41,502 nucleotides of DNA, taken from positions 1 through 41,502 of the forward strand of contig NZ_POQU01000024.1 of assembly GCF_002938425.1 (NCBI RefSeq), written 5' to 3'. The notes under the pieces were generated by a model. The model ran no database searches. It saw nothing but the letters and a program-made list of their open reading frames with translations, and was not told the DNA's origin. The position numbers were made by a program, and so were the translations under genes. This stretch comes from Blastococcus atacamensis. GTDB taxonomy: Bacteria; Actinomycetota; Actinomycetes; Mycobacteriales; Geodermatophilaceae. Shown one piece after another: positions 14,823 through 22,305 of the stretch (positions are counted from its first letter, which is position 1; every line of letters begins with the position of its first letter).

Positions 14823-15446
14823 ATGAGCGCGTCGGGCGGACTGGGAGAGCCGGCCCGGCGAGGGCGGCCCGGTCACTCCCTGGACTCGCTGCTGACCGTC
14901 GCCGTCGCGCTGTTCGACGAACGGGGCTACGAGGCGACCAGCATGGAGGAGCTGGCCGGGCGGCTCGGCGTCACCAAGTCGGCGATCTACCACCACGTCC
15001 GGAGCAAGGTGGAGCTGCTCAGGCTGGCCCTCGACCGCGCGCTCGACGCGCTGTTCGCGGTGACCGAGGAGGCCGGCGCCACGACCGGCCCGGCCATCGA
15101 CCGGCTGGAGCACGTGGTGCGCCGCTCGGTGCGGGTGCTCGCGGACGAGCTGCCGTTCGTGAGGCTGCTGCTGCGGCTGCGCGGCAACTCAGAGGTCGAG
15201 CGGGCTGCGCTGCAACGGCGCCGGGACTTCGACCGGCTGGTCACCGGGCTGGTGCGGGAGGCGCTGGCGCAGGGCGACGTGCGGCCCGACGTCGATCCGG
15301 CCGTGACCAGCCGGCTGCTGTTCGGCACGGTCAACTCGCTGGTCGAGTGGTACCGGCCCGACGGAGACCTCACCCCGGGCGCGCTGGCCGATGCCCTGGT
15401 GGCGACGACGTTCTCCGGGCTCCGGCCCGTTCCCGCGGAGCGCTGA
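14823..15446 (+). CDS. paaR: TetR-family repressor, probable regulator of the paa genes
   Basis: 207 residues. The N-terminal helix-turn-helix (about 20-65) shows the TetR pattern [20 protein letters not shown] followed by [16 protein letters not shown]. The remainder is an all-helical ligand-binding domain. It is divergent from paaA across a 16-base palindrome, the classic arrangement of a self-regulated catabolic repressor. The inducer is probably phenylacetyl-CoA, by analogy with PaaR. The ATG at 14823 has no good Shine-Dalgarno; a -10 at 14765 would give a leader of about 45 bases. The symbol rests on position and family, not on specific residues. Confidence 0.8.
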   Translation: MSASGGLGEPARRGRPGHSLDSLLTVAVALFDERGYEATSMEELAGRLGVTKSAIYHHVRSKVELLRLALDRALDALFAVTEEAGATTGPAIDRLEHVVRRSVRVLADELPFVRLLLRLRGNSEVERAALQRRRDFDRLVTGLVREALAQGDVRPDVDPAVTSRLLFGTVNSLVEWYRPDGDLTPGALADALVATTFSGLRPVPAER

Positions 15447-15463
15447 GGGCGGTCGCTCCGCGT

Positions 15464-15607
15464 TCAGCGCCGGGCGGCGAGGACGGCGATCTCGTGCGCG
15501 GACTCCAGCGTCGGCGCGGAGGCGAGGGCGCGGGCGATGGCCCGCTCCTCGCGGAGGTGCGTGCGGGCGGCGTGCCGGCGAGCGAGGGTGGTGCGCAGGC
15601 GGGACAT
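15464..15607 (-). CDS. Small basic protein, 47 residues
   Basis: Encodes 47 residues starting MSRLRTTLARRHAARTHLR and ending IAVLAARR. It is helical and Arg/Ala-rich with no cysteine or membrane segment. Support comes from a good Shine-Dalgarno: GAAGGA 7 bases before the ATG at 15607. It has a regulated-looking divergent region shared with the HxlR gene, whose palindromes begin 66 bases upstream. Small proteins of this type are common and uncharacterised in actinobacteria. I cannot name a function. Confidence 0.6.
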   Translation of the reverse strand: MSRLRTTLARRHAARTHLREERAIARALASAPTLESAHEIAVLAARR

Positions 15608-15673
15608 GGTGGGTCCTTCGGGGAGCAGCGGATGGGAGCGAGCGCCGCGGGGCGGGCGGGGCGTCCGTCTCTG

Positions 15674-15723
15674 GGTTCGCTACATGAACCATGCTCTCGC
15701 GCGCGAGGTTCGTCAAGCGAACC
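15674..15723. promoter_or_regulatory. Two phased 17-base palindromes, probable HxlR operators
   Basis: GGTTCGCTACATGAACC at 15674-15690 and GGTTCGTCAAGCGAACC at 15707-15723 share GGTTCG at one end and GAACC at the other. Their centres are 33 bases apart, about three helical turns, so two dimers could bind the same DNA face. The second overlaps the expected -35 of the HxlR gene's promoter (-10 TACGAT at 15733-15738). Additional longer-range inverted repeats (TGGGTTCGCT at 15672-15681, AGCGAACCCA at 15716-15725) overlay them. Confidence 0.75.
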
Positions 15724-15732
15724 CAGCATGGT

Positions 15733-15738
15733 TACGAT
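15733..15738 (+). promoter_or_regulatory. -10 box TACGAT of the leaderless HxlR gene
   Basis: TACGAT is followed by exactly 6 bases and the GTG at 15745. There is no Shine-Dalgarno before that GTG, so a leaderless mRNA is expected. This fixes the start 18 codons downstream of the longest open frame. Confidence 0.7.
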
Positions 15739-15744
15739 CACACT

Positions 15745-16212
15745 GTGAGCGACGCCTCGTACGACCGGTCCCACTGCTCGGTGGCCGGGACCCTGGCCGT
15801 CGTAGGGGAGAAGTGGAGCCTCCTGGTCATGCGGGAGGCCTTCCTCGGCGTCCGCCGCTTCGCCGACCTGCAGCAGGCCCTCGGGGCGCCCAAGGCGGTG
15901 CTCACCGACCGGCTGGCCACGCTCGTGCAGGAGGGGCTGCTGAGCCGGGAGCCCTACCGCGTGGACGGCGCCCGCCAGCGGCACGAGTACCGGCTCACCG
16001 AGAAGGGCCGCGACCTCTATCCGACGCTCGTGGCGCTCATGCAGTGGGGCGACCGCTACCTGGCCGACGGCCCGGTTCCGCTGGCGCTGGAGCACGCGGG
16101 CTGCGGAGCGCCGGTGCGCGTCGCCCTGGTCTGCGGGGACGGCCACGAGGTGCCCGGTCCGCGCGACGTCCGCGCCCGTCCGCGGGAGACGGCGCCGAAC
16201 CCCGGGGGCTGA
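15745..16212 (+). CDS. HxlR/MarR-like winged-helix transcriptional regulator
   Basis: 155 residues. The HxlR pattern is clear: CSVAGTLAVVGEKWSLLVMREAF near the N-terminus, with a Cys at position 11 of the type that senses oxidants or electrophiles in YodB/HypR relatives, then RFADLQQAL, KAVLTDRLATLVQEGLL and the wing RHEYRLTEKG. The C-terminal 40 residues hold two further Cys (CGAPVRVALVC), as often seen in actinobacterial members. It is likely autoregulated through two palindromes just upstream. The VOC gene downstream is a possible target or co-transcribed partner. Confidence 0.88.
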   Translation: MSDASYDRSHCSVAGTLAVVGEKWSLLVMREAFLGVRRFADLQQALGAPKAVLTDRLATLVQEGLLSREPYRVDGARQRHEYRLTEKGRDLYPTLVALMQWGDRYLADGPVPLALEHAGCGAPVRVALVCGDGHEVPGPRDVRARPRETAPNPGG

Positions 16213-16302
16213 CGCCGATGAGTTCGGGAGACGCCCGCGGTCTGCACTGATGTCCCGCCGTCCGCACCCCGCGGCCCGCCCCGAGGCACCAGGAGCACTC
16301 CC

Positions 16303-16704
16303 GTGCGCATGATCTTCGTCAACCTGCCCGTGACCGACCTGGCCCGCACAGACGCCTTCTACGCGGCGCTCGGCTTCCGGCGCAACGACCGGTTCTCGGA
16401 CGCCTTGGCCGTCTCCTACGCCGTCGAGGAGAACATCCTCGTGATGCTGCTGACGCGGGAGCGGTTCGCCGACTTCGTTCCCGGCCAGGTCGGGGACCCG
16501 GCCCAGGCGACGTCGGTGCTCAACTGCCTGTCGGCCGGCAGCCGCGAGGAGGTGGACCAGATGGTGTCGGCCGCGATCGCCGCCGGCGGGAAGCCGTGGA
16601 TGCCGGCCCAGGACCACGGGTTCATGTACGGCTCCAGCTTCGCCGACCCCGACGGCAACGTCTGGGAGGTCATGTGGATGGATCCCTCTACGGTGCAGGG
16701 CTGA
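16303..16704 (+). CDS. VOC-superfamily protein (glyoxalase/bleomycin-resistance fold)
   Basis: 133 residues forming the paired beta-alpha-beta-beta-beta modules of the VOC fold: IFVNLPVTDLARTDAFYAAL at the start and the closing FADPDGNVWEVMWMD strand pair. The family includes metal-dependent lyases, dioxygenases and drug-binding proteins; this one cannot be assigned further. The GTG start has AGGAG 7 bases upstream. It lies 90 bases after the HxlR stop on the same strand, so possibly the same transcript, and HxlR regulators often control detoxification enzymes. Confidence 0.82.
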   Translation: MRMIFVNLPVTDLARTDAFYAALGFRRNDRFSDALAVSYAVEENILVMLLTRERFADFVPGQVGDPAQATSVLNCLSAGSREEVDQMVSAAIAAGGKPWMPAQDHGFMYGSSFADPDGNVWEVMWMDPSTVQG

Positions 16705-16828
16705 ACCGCCGGGAACTCTGCGTCCCGTCGTAGGCGAGGGACACACTGCGACACGCGGGGCCGGCTGGCGGTGACCCCCGCACCCGAGGACGCTGGCTGG
16801 GCCGGTGTCACCGATCCGAGGGGGAACG

Positions 16829-18145
16829 TTGATCGATCCGAGGCGCCCGGCCGTCCCGGGAGACGTCCGGCGCGGCGCGGTGGGTCCGCTCCCGCGAACG
16901 ACCGGCCGGCAGGTCGTCGTCCTCGCCGGCACCGGGGACGACGCCCGGGTCGACTGGGGGCGGGTGGGCGTCCACCAGGTCGCCGACTCCCGGGACTTCA
17001 CCGACGGCGACGTGCCTCCCGAGGCGCTGCGGGACGCCGAGGCCACGGTCTTCAGCGCCCTCGGCATCGCCGTCGTCACCGCCGACCCCGGTCAGGTGAG
17101 CCGGCTGCAATCGGCGGAGGCGGCCGGGCGGCCCGTGCTGTCGGTCTCGCCGGAGCTGGTCCACCACGTGCTCGGCGACGAGTCGCGCTCCTACACCGCC
17201 GGCTACCGCGACGGCGTGGCCGATCTCGCCGGCCGCCTGCTGTCCGAGGACGCGGCCCCGGGAGCGGCCCGTCCGGCGGCGCCCACCCGCTTCGAGGACA
17301 CCGCCCAGGCGACCTGGGGAGTGCAGGCCGTGCGGGCCGACGTCTCCGCGCGGTCGGGCCGGGGCATCCGGGTGGCGGTGCTCGACACCGGGTTCGACGC
17401 CGCGCACCCCGACTTCACCGGGCGCTCGGTCACGGCGCGGTCGTTCGTGCCGGGCGAGGACGCGCACGACGGGCACGGGCACGGCACGCACTGCATCGGC
17501 ACCGCGTGCGGTCCGCGCAGCCCGTCCACCGGCCCGCGCTACGGAGTCGCCCACGAGGCCGAGATCTATGCGGGAAAGGTGCTGGGCACCGACGGCAGCG
17601 GCACCGACGCGGGCATCCTCGCCGGCATCAACTGGGCCGTGACCAGCGGGTGCCCGGTGATCTCGATGTCCCTGGGCGCCGACGTCGTGCAGGTCCATCC
17701 GCCGTACTCCGCCGCCGGGCGCCGGGCCCTGCAGCAGGGCTCGCTGATCATCGCGGCGGCCGGCAACAACGCCGATCGGCGCGCGGGCGACGTCGGCTTC
17801 GTCGGCGCCCCGGCCAACAGCGTCGAGATCATGGCCGTCGGCGCGCTGGACCAGGCGCTGGAGATGGCGTACTTCTCCGCCCGGAGCCTGCCGGCCCGCG
17901 GTGGCCAGGTCGACATCGCCGCCCCCGGGTGGCAGGTGTACTCCGCCTGGCCGATGCCCACCCGCTACAACACCATCAGCGGCACGAGCATGGCCACGCC
18001 GCACGTCGCCGGACTGGCCGCGCTGTGGGCGGAGGCCACCGGCCGGCGGGGGCTGGAGCTCTGGGCGACGCTGCTGCAGGAGAGCGAGCGCATCCTCCAG
18101 CCGTCGGTCGATGCCGGGAGCGGGCTGGCGATCGCCCCGCAGTGA
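16829..18145 (+). CDS. S8 family subtilisin-like serine protease
   Basis: 438 residues from the TTG at 16829, chosen because GAGGGGG lies 4-5 bases upstream; a GTG at 16805 in frame has poorer spacing. The catalytic triad is complete: D186 (VAVLDTGFD), H221 (GHGTHC) and S387 (GTSMATPH), with oxyanion N313 (AAGNN). No signal peptide or membrane anchor is visible, so it is probably intracellular or uses a non-classical route. Residues 25-140 are an unassigned N-terminal domain rather than an obvious I9 prodomain. A 77-residue protein resembling such a prodomain is encoded 25 bases downstream. Confidence 0.9.
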   Translation: MIDPRRPAVPGDVRRGAVGPLPRTTGRQVVVLAGTGDDARVDWGRVGVHQVADSRDFTDGDVPPEALRDAEATVFSALGIAVVTADPGQVSRLQSAEAAGRPVLSVSPELVHHVLGDESRSYTAGYRDGVADLAGRLLSEDAAPGAARPAAPTRFEDTAQATWGVQAVRADVSARSGRGIRVAVLDTGFDAAHPDFTGRSVTARSFVPGEDAHDGHGHGTHCIGTACGPRSPSTGPRYGVAHEAEIYAGKVLGTDGSGTDAGILAGINWAVTSGCPVISMSLGADVVQVHPPYSAAGRRALQQGSLIIAAAGNNADRRAGDVGFVGAPANSVEIMAVGALDQALEMAYFSARSLPARGGQVDIAAPGWQVYSAWPMPTRYNTISGTSMATPHVAGLAALWAEATGRRGLELWATLLQESERILQPSVDAGSGLAIAPQ

Positions 18146-18157
18146 GGCGGGCCCGCG

Positions 18158-18163
18158 TAGCCT
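18158..18163 (+). promoter_or_regulatory. -10 box TAGCCT before the 77-residue gene
   Basis: TAGCCT is followed by 7 bases and the ATG at 18171, a leaderless arrangement. It lies 13 bases after the protease stop, so the small gene may have its own promoter besides read-through. Confidence 0.45.
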
Positions 18164-18170
18164 GCCGCGC

Positions 18171-18404
18171 ATGACCCAGGTCAGCGTCACGGTCGACGAC
18201 GGGCACCTGTCCGCCCTGGACGGCGTCGTGCAAGGGCTTCGCGCGCACGGCATGCAGGTGGACCAGGTGCTCGACGGCCTCGGCATCATCACCGGGTCCG
18301 TACCGCCCGGGGCCGCCGGGGCGCTCACCGCGGTCGCCGGCGTCGTCTCGGTCGACGAGCAGCTCGGCGTCCAGCTGCCGCCGCCGGACGCACCCGTCCA
18401 GTAG
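18171..18404 (+). CDS. Small protein resembling a stand-alone subtilisin prodomain/inhibitor (I9-like)
   Basis: 77 residues. Predicted order: strand (TQVSVTV), helix (GHLSALDGVVQGLRAHG), strand (MQVDQVLDGLGII), strand (TGSVP), helix (AAGALTAVAG), strand (VVSVDEQLGVQL). This beta-alpha-beta-beta-alpha-beta order and the ending GVVSVDEQ closely match the I9 prodomain of subtilases, which normally ends with a GVxxVExD-like segment. It is encoded right after a subtilase that lacks a clear I9 domain, so a chaperone or inhibitor role in trans is a reasonable inference. Ferredoxin-like folds are common, so a different small alpha/beta protein remains possible. Confidence 0.6.
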   Translation: MTQVSVTVDDGHLSALDGVVQGLRAHGMQVDQVLDGLGIITGSVPPGAAGALTAVAGVVSVDEQLGVQLPPPDAPVQ

Positions 18405-18413
18405 CCGCGCGGG

Positions 18414-18884
18414 TCAGGCCTCCGGCGGACCGACGACCGGCAGGGCCCGGATCCGGCGCGCCGACCGGAGCGGACCGGCCGAGGGCAGGGGCCGCTGTCC
18501 GCCGGCGGCCGGTGCCGGGCGCGGTTCGTCGCTCCGGACCGCGAGCACCCGGTCCAGACCGACCAGACCCATGAGGCGGTGCACGCACCGGCTCGGCCGG
18601 TCGATGACCAGCTCGCAGCCGTGCCGGCGGGCGAGGTGGTGGCCGGTGACCAGCACACGCAGGCCCGCCGCGTCGCAGAAGCTCACGGCGCTGGTGTCGA
18701 CGGTCCACCGCCGGTGCCCGGTGGACGTCAGCGCCGTCAACCCGTCCAGCACGTGGGGGGCGTTCTGCCGGTCCAGCTCACCGGCGACGGCGACGGTCGC
18801 GCTGACCAGGTCGACGAACATGTGGAAGGGGAACGGCTGGAGACCGGCATCGAACTCCAGCGGTGCACTCGCGGGTACTGACAT
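18414..18884 (-). CDS. STAS-domain protein (anti-sigma-factor-antagonist-like) lacking the phospho-Ser
   Basis: 156 residues. Residues 27-115 form a STAS domain (VAVAGELDRQNAPHVLDGL, then WTVDTSAVSFCDAAGLRVLV). In SpoIIAA-type antagonists the loop reads DSSGL with a serine that is phosphorylated; here it is DAAGL, so the usual switch is missing. The C-terminal 40 residues are Pro/Arg-rich and probably disordered. No anti-sigma kinase or sigma factor is adjacent. The ATG at 18884 has GGCGGAGA about 7 bases upstream. The gene converges on the 77-residue gene with a 9-base gap. Confidence 0.85.
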   Translation of the reverse strand: MSVPASAPLEFDAGLQPFPFHMFVDLVSATVAVAGELDRQNAPHVLDGLTALTSTGHRRWTVDTSAVSFCDAAGLRVLVTGHHLARRHGCELVIDRPSRCVHRLMGLVGLDRVLAVRSDEPRPAPAAGGQRPLPSAGPLRSARRIRALPVVGPPEA

Positions 18885-19166
18885 GGCATGTCTCCGCCCT
18901 CGGCCGGCTCCCCGGAGGCCCCGGTCGGGTCACGCCGCACGTGACGTCGGCCGGGTTCTCGACCTGGCAGGACGCTACTCGGAGCCGCCCGGTGCAGCGA
19001 CCCCCGACGACGGCCCGCTGCGCCCTCCGACTCCGCCACCGGAGTTGCGGAACCCAGCGGAGTCGCTCGGCGACGGCCCGACGACGGTCGGCGTGCGGGG
19101 TGGCGATGCCACCCGGGCCGAACGCCGTTCCGCGGCGCTGTCCGACCTCGTGGTGGGATGGGCGGG
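18885..19166. other. Divergent intergenic region without a gene
   Basis: About 280 bases between the STAS start (minus) and the phosphotransferase start (plus). Frames read only as low-complexity. It presumably carries both promoters. I see no convincing TAnnnT with correct spacing to either start and no clear palindrome. Confidence 0.35.
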
Positions 19167-20234
19167 ATGAGCGAGAACGCGACCCGACTCCGCGACGTCC
19201 GCCCCGAGGACGCCTTCGACGTCGACGCCGTCCACGCGTGGCTGCAGCCGCGCGTGCCGGCTCTCGACGGACACCCCGCGCCACAGGTGCGCCAGTTCTC
19301 CGGTGGAGCCAGCAACCTGACCTACCTGCTGGACTACGGCGACCTGGACCTGGTGCTGCGCCGCCCGCCGCACGGGCACAAGGCCGCCTCCGCGCACGAC
19401 ATGGGTCGGGAGGTGCGGGTCCAGCAACGGCTGCGTCCACACCTGGACGTGGTCGCCCTGATCCACGGGTTCTGCGAGGACCCCTCGATCATCGGCAGCG
19501 ACTTCTACGTGATGGAGCGGCTGCGCGGCGTCGTCCTCGGCCGCACGCTGCCCGACGGCGTGCAGTTGTCGCCGGAGCAGGCCCGAGCGTTGGGGGAGAC
19601 CGCCTACGACACCCTCGCCGACCTGCACTCGATCGACGTGGAGTCTGCCGGCCTCGGCGACCTCGGCCGGGGGCCCGGCTACGTCCGCCGTCAGGTGGAG
19701 GGCTGGTCGCGCCGCTTCCGCGACGCGCTCACCGACGACGTGCCGCCCGTCGAGGAGCTGATGAGCTGGCTCGCCGAGCGCCAGCCGCACGACGTCGGCG
19801 CCAGCCTGCTGCACGGCGACTGGAAGCTGGACAACCTGGTCCTCGACCTCTCCGGCACCCCGCGGATCACCGGCGTCCTCGACTGGGAGATGGCCACGGT
19901 CGGCGACCCGCTGATGGACCTGGGGTCCTCCCTGGCGTACTGGGTCACGGCCGAGGACGACGAGGAGTTCGGGCTGGTCTCCACCCAGCCGAGCACCCTG
20001 GCCGGGATGCCCACTCGGGAGCAGATCGTCGAGCGCTACCTGGCCCGCACCGGGCTGCGCCCCGAGAACTGGACCTTCTACGAGGTGTTCGGCCTGTTCC
20101 GGCTCGCGGTGATCATCCAGCAGATCTGGGCCCGGTTCCGCTCCGGCTCCACCACGAACCCGCGGTTCGCCCATTTCGGGATCGCCGCCGCGGTCCTGCT
20201 CCAGCGCGCCGAGCGGCTGGCCGGATGCCGCTGA
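19167..20234 (+). CDS. Aminoglycoside-phosphotransferase-like kinase (ACAD10/11 type)
   Basis: 355 residues from the ATG at 19167; an in-frame ATG three codons earlier is equally possible. It has the APH/choline-kinase fold: FSGGASNLTYLLDYGDLDLVLRR in the nucleotide-binding lobe, catalytic LLHGDWKLDNLVLD (Brenner's HGDxxxxN) and VLDWEMATVGDPLMDLG with the metal-binding Asp. The subgroup with this spacing is related to the kinase domain of eukaryotic ACAD10/11, which phosphorylates 4-hydroxy acyl-CoAs in fatty-acid breakdown. No acyl-CoA dehydrogenase is in the window, so that role is only suggestive. It overlaps the next gene by 10 bases. Confidence 0.85.
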   Translation: MSENATRLRDVRPEDAFDVDAVHAWLQPRVPALDGHPAPQVRQFSGGASNLTYLLDYGDLDLVLRRPPHGHKAASAHDMGREVRVQQRLRPHLDVVALIHGFCEDPSIIGSDFYVMERLRGVVLGRTLPDGVQLSPEQARALGETAYDTLADLHSIDVESAGLGDLGRGPGYVRRQVEGWSRRFRDALTDDVPPVEELMSWLAERQPHDVGASLLHGDWKLDNLVLDLSGTPRITGVLDWEMATVGDPLMDLGSSLAYWVTAEDDEEFGLVSTQPSTLAGMPTREQIVERYLARTGLRPENWTFYEVFGLFRLAVIIQQIWARFRSGSTTNPRFAHFGIAAAVLLQRAERLAGCR

Positions 20235-20875
20235 TCTGCCTGGTCCGGCACGGGCAGGCCTCGTTCGGCGCCGACGACTACGACGTCCTCAGCGATCTGG
20301 GGCGCGAGCAGTCCCGCTGCGTGGGGGAGGAGCTGCGCCGGCGCGAGCTGCGGAACCCGCTCGTCGTCTCCGGCTCACTGCTGCGGCAGCGCGACACCGC
20401 GGCGCTGCTGGCCGACGCGGCGGGCTTCGCCACCCCCGGACCACCCGACGCCCGGCTCGACGAGTACGACCACGTCGGCCTGCTGGAGCGCTATCCCGGT
20501 GCGGCCGACGCGGAGGAGTCCGGGTCGCGCCAGGTCCAGCAGCTCCTGGACGGCGCCCTGCGGTCCTGGATCGCCGCGGGGGACGCCGACGGCTGGCCGG
20601 CGTTCTCCTCGGGCGCGGTCGCGGCGGTGCAGGACCTGGCCGCCGACCTCGACAAGGGGCGCGACGCCGTCGTCGTCAGCTCCGGCGGTGTGATCGCCGC
20701 GGTGGTCGCATCGCTGCTCGGGGCACCGGCCGACGCGGTCGTCGCCCTGAACCGGGCCGCGGTGAACGTCGGCGTCACGTCGGTGCTGGCCGGGAGCACC
20801 GGCCTCACGCTCCTCGCGTTCAACGACCACGCGCACGTCACCGGCCCGCGCCGCCACCTGCTCAGCTACCGGTAG
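20225..20875 (+). CDS. Histidine phosphatase (phosphoglycerate-mutase-like)
   Basis: 216 residues. It opens with the catalytic LVRHGQASFG (RHG motif). The partner Arg is probably in SGSLLRQRDTAAL and the second His/acid region is VVVSSGGVIAAVVA. In canonical members this last segment is V(S)HGG; here it reads SSGGV, with Ser where the second catalytic His is expected, so activity may differ. The start overlaps the kinase stop by 10 bases, implying coupled translation with the phosphotransferase; a kinase/phosphatase pair acting on the same small molecule is conceivable. Confidence 0.82.
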   Translation: MPLICLVRHGQASFGADDYDVLSDLGREQSRCVGEELRRRELRNPLVVSGSLLRQRDTAALLADAAGFATPGPPDARLDEYDHVGLLERYPGAADAEESGSRQVQQLLDGALRSWIAAGDADGWPAFSSGAVAAVQDLAADLDKGRDAVVVSSGGVIAAVVASLLGAPADAVVALNRAAVNVGVTSVLAGSTGLTLLAFNDHAHVTGPRRHLLSYR

Positions 20876-20915
20876 CACGCCGGTGGTCATCGCCGAGGAG
20901 GCGGCCTGAGGTGAG

Positions 20916-21482
20916 GTGCCCCGTGTCCGCCGAGATCGACCGCCCGTGAACGCGGTGCCGACCGGGCCGGGTCGTCGCCCGAAACCGCTGCCCGACGTCC
21001 TCGGCCCGGACCTGGACGTGCTGTTCTGCGGCATCAACCCCTCGCTGATGTCGGCCGAGCGGGGGCACCACTTCGCGCGGCCGGGGAACCGGTTCTGGCC
21101 CGCGCTGCACCTGGCCGGCCTCACGCCTCGGCGGCTGCGCCCGGAGGAGGACCGGGAGCTGCTGCGCTACGGCCTGGGGGTGACCAACCTGGTGGACCGG
21201 CCCACCCGGACGGCCGCGGAGCTCTCGGCCGACGAGCTCGCCGACGGTGCCGCGGCCTTGGCCGAGCTCGTCGAGGCGTACCGCCCCCGCGTGCTGGCGG
21301 TGCTGGGCATCACCGCGTGGCGGCAGGCGTTCGGGCGCCCGCGCGCGGCAGCCGGGCCGCAGGAGGAGCGGCTCGGCGGCGCGGTGACCTGGGTGGTGCC
21401 CAACCCCAGCGGCCTGAACGCGCACGCCCAGCTGCCCGACCTCGCCCGGGTCTACGGCCGGCTCCGGCCGGTCAGCCGATGA
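20916..21482 (+). CDS. mug: G/U(T)-mismatch-specific DNA glycosylase (Mug/TDG, uracil-DNA glycosylase family 2)
   Basis: 188 residues from the GTG at 20916; a GTG at 20946 is an alternative, and neither has a well spaced Shine-Dalgarno (AGGAGG ends 14 bases before 20916). Family motifs are plain: LFCGINPSLMSA (GINPS motif with the catalytic Asn), GNRFWPAL, and VVPNPSGLNAHA (NPSGLN). It removes uracil, thymine or ethenocytosine paired with guanine as the first step of base excision repair, relevant in a high-GC genome prone to cytosine deamination. It ends convergently over the YciI gene by 11 bases. Confidence 0.92.
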   Translation: MPRVRRDRPPVNAVPTGPGRRPKPLPDVLGPDLDVLFCGINPSLMSAERGHHFARPGNRFWPALHLAGLTPRRLRPEEDRELLRYGLGVTNLVDRPTRTAAELSADELADGAAALAELVEAYRPRVLAVLGITAWRQAFGRPRAAAGPQEERLGGAVTWVVPNPSGLNAHAQLPDLARVYGRLRPVSR

Positions 21483-21741
21483 CCACGTTCCACGGGCGGA
21501 CCGTCCACGAGGTCACCAGCCCCTCGCGCACGTAGGGGTCCTCGGCGGCAAACCGCTCGACCACCTCGCGCGGCGCCGTCCAGACCAGCAGCGCCCGGTC
21601 GTAGGGGTCGGGAAGGGCACCGGCCAGGAGCAGCTCACCCCGCTCGTGGGCCGCGCGGGCGAGGGCGAGGTGGTCCTCGCGCAGCGCGGCCCGCCGGGTC
21701 AGGTAGTCGTCGGCCAGCGTGTACTCCAGGACCAGGTGCAT
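21472..21741 (-). CDS. YciI-like protein
   Basis: 89 residues with the YciI fold pattern: HLVLEYTLADDYLTRRAALR, DHLALARAAHERGELLLAGAL, then a PREVVERFAAEDPYV segment. Family members bind or process small molecules with a conserved His/Asp pair (H24 region here). Specific function unknown. The 3' end overlaps the mug gene tail-to-tail by 11 bases. Confidence 0.85.
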   Translation of the reverse strand: MHLVLEYTLADDYLTRRAALREDHLALARAAHERGELLLAGALPDPYDRALLVWTAPREVVERFAAEDPYVREGLVTSWTVRPWNVVIG

Positions 21742-21797
21742 GCCGAGGACTGTGCCACCCGCCGCCGGGAGGGGAGCCGGTCCGGGAGAATGCCGGG

Positions 21798-22238
21798 ATG
21801 CCGCGTCTGCTGGTCGTCCACCACACGCCCTCGCCCGCCCTGCAGGCGGTCCTGGAGGCGGTGAAGGAGGGCGCGGCGATGGTCGACGACGTCGAGCTGA
21901 CGGTGCGCCCGGCGCTCTCGGCCGGACCGGCCGACCTGCTCGCCGCCGAGGGCGTGCTGCTCGGGACGCCGGCGAACATCGGGTACATGTCGGGAGCCCT
22001 CAAGCACTTCTTCGACACCGTCTACTACCCGTGCCTCGACGCGACCGCCGGGCTGCCCTACGGCGTGTACGTGCACGGCAACGACGACACCGCCGGCGCC
22101 CTGACCAGCATCGAACGCATCACCGGCGCGCTGGGCTGGAAGCGGGTGGCCGCCCCGCTGAACCTCACCGGCCCGCCGGCGCCCGCGGATTTGGAGGCGG
22201 TCCGCGAGCTGGCCGCGACGGTCGCCGTGAGCCTGTGA
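21798..22238 (+). CDS. Flavodoxin/NADPH-dependent FMN reductase-like protein
   Basis: 146 residues of flavodoxin-like fold. The phosphate-binding loop near the start ([19 protein letters not shown]) takes the place of the canonical T/Sx[26 protein letters not shown] holds the FMN-binding and dimer segment typical of WrbA/NAD(P)H reductase relatives, and [15 protein letters not shown] follows. Likely a small flavoprotein oxidoreductase. GAGAAT at 21786-21791 stands 6 bases before the ATG, consistent with leaderless expression. It diverges from the YciI gene. Confidence 0.8.
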   Translation: MPRLLVVHHTPSPALQAVLEAVKEGAAMVDDVELTVRPALSAGPADLLAAEGVLLGTPANIGYMSGALKHFFDTVYYPCLDATAGLPYGVYVHGNDDTAGALTSIERITGALGWKRVAAPLNLTGPPAPADLEAVRELAATVAVSL

Positions 22239-22270
22239 CCGCCGACCGGGCGGGGCGACGCCACCCCCGT

Positions 22271-22276
22271 TAGCGT
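22271..22276 (+). promoter_or_regulatory. -10 box TAGCGT before the dienelactone hydrolase gene
   Basis: TAGCGT at 22271-22276 would start a transcript near 22283 with a 22-25 base leader that includes GGAAGGA (22292-22298), 7 bases before the GTG at 22306. I see no good -35. Confidence 0.4.
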
Positions 22277-22305
22277 CGGCGCGACCACCGGCGGAAGGAC
22301 CTCCC

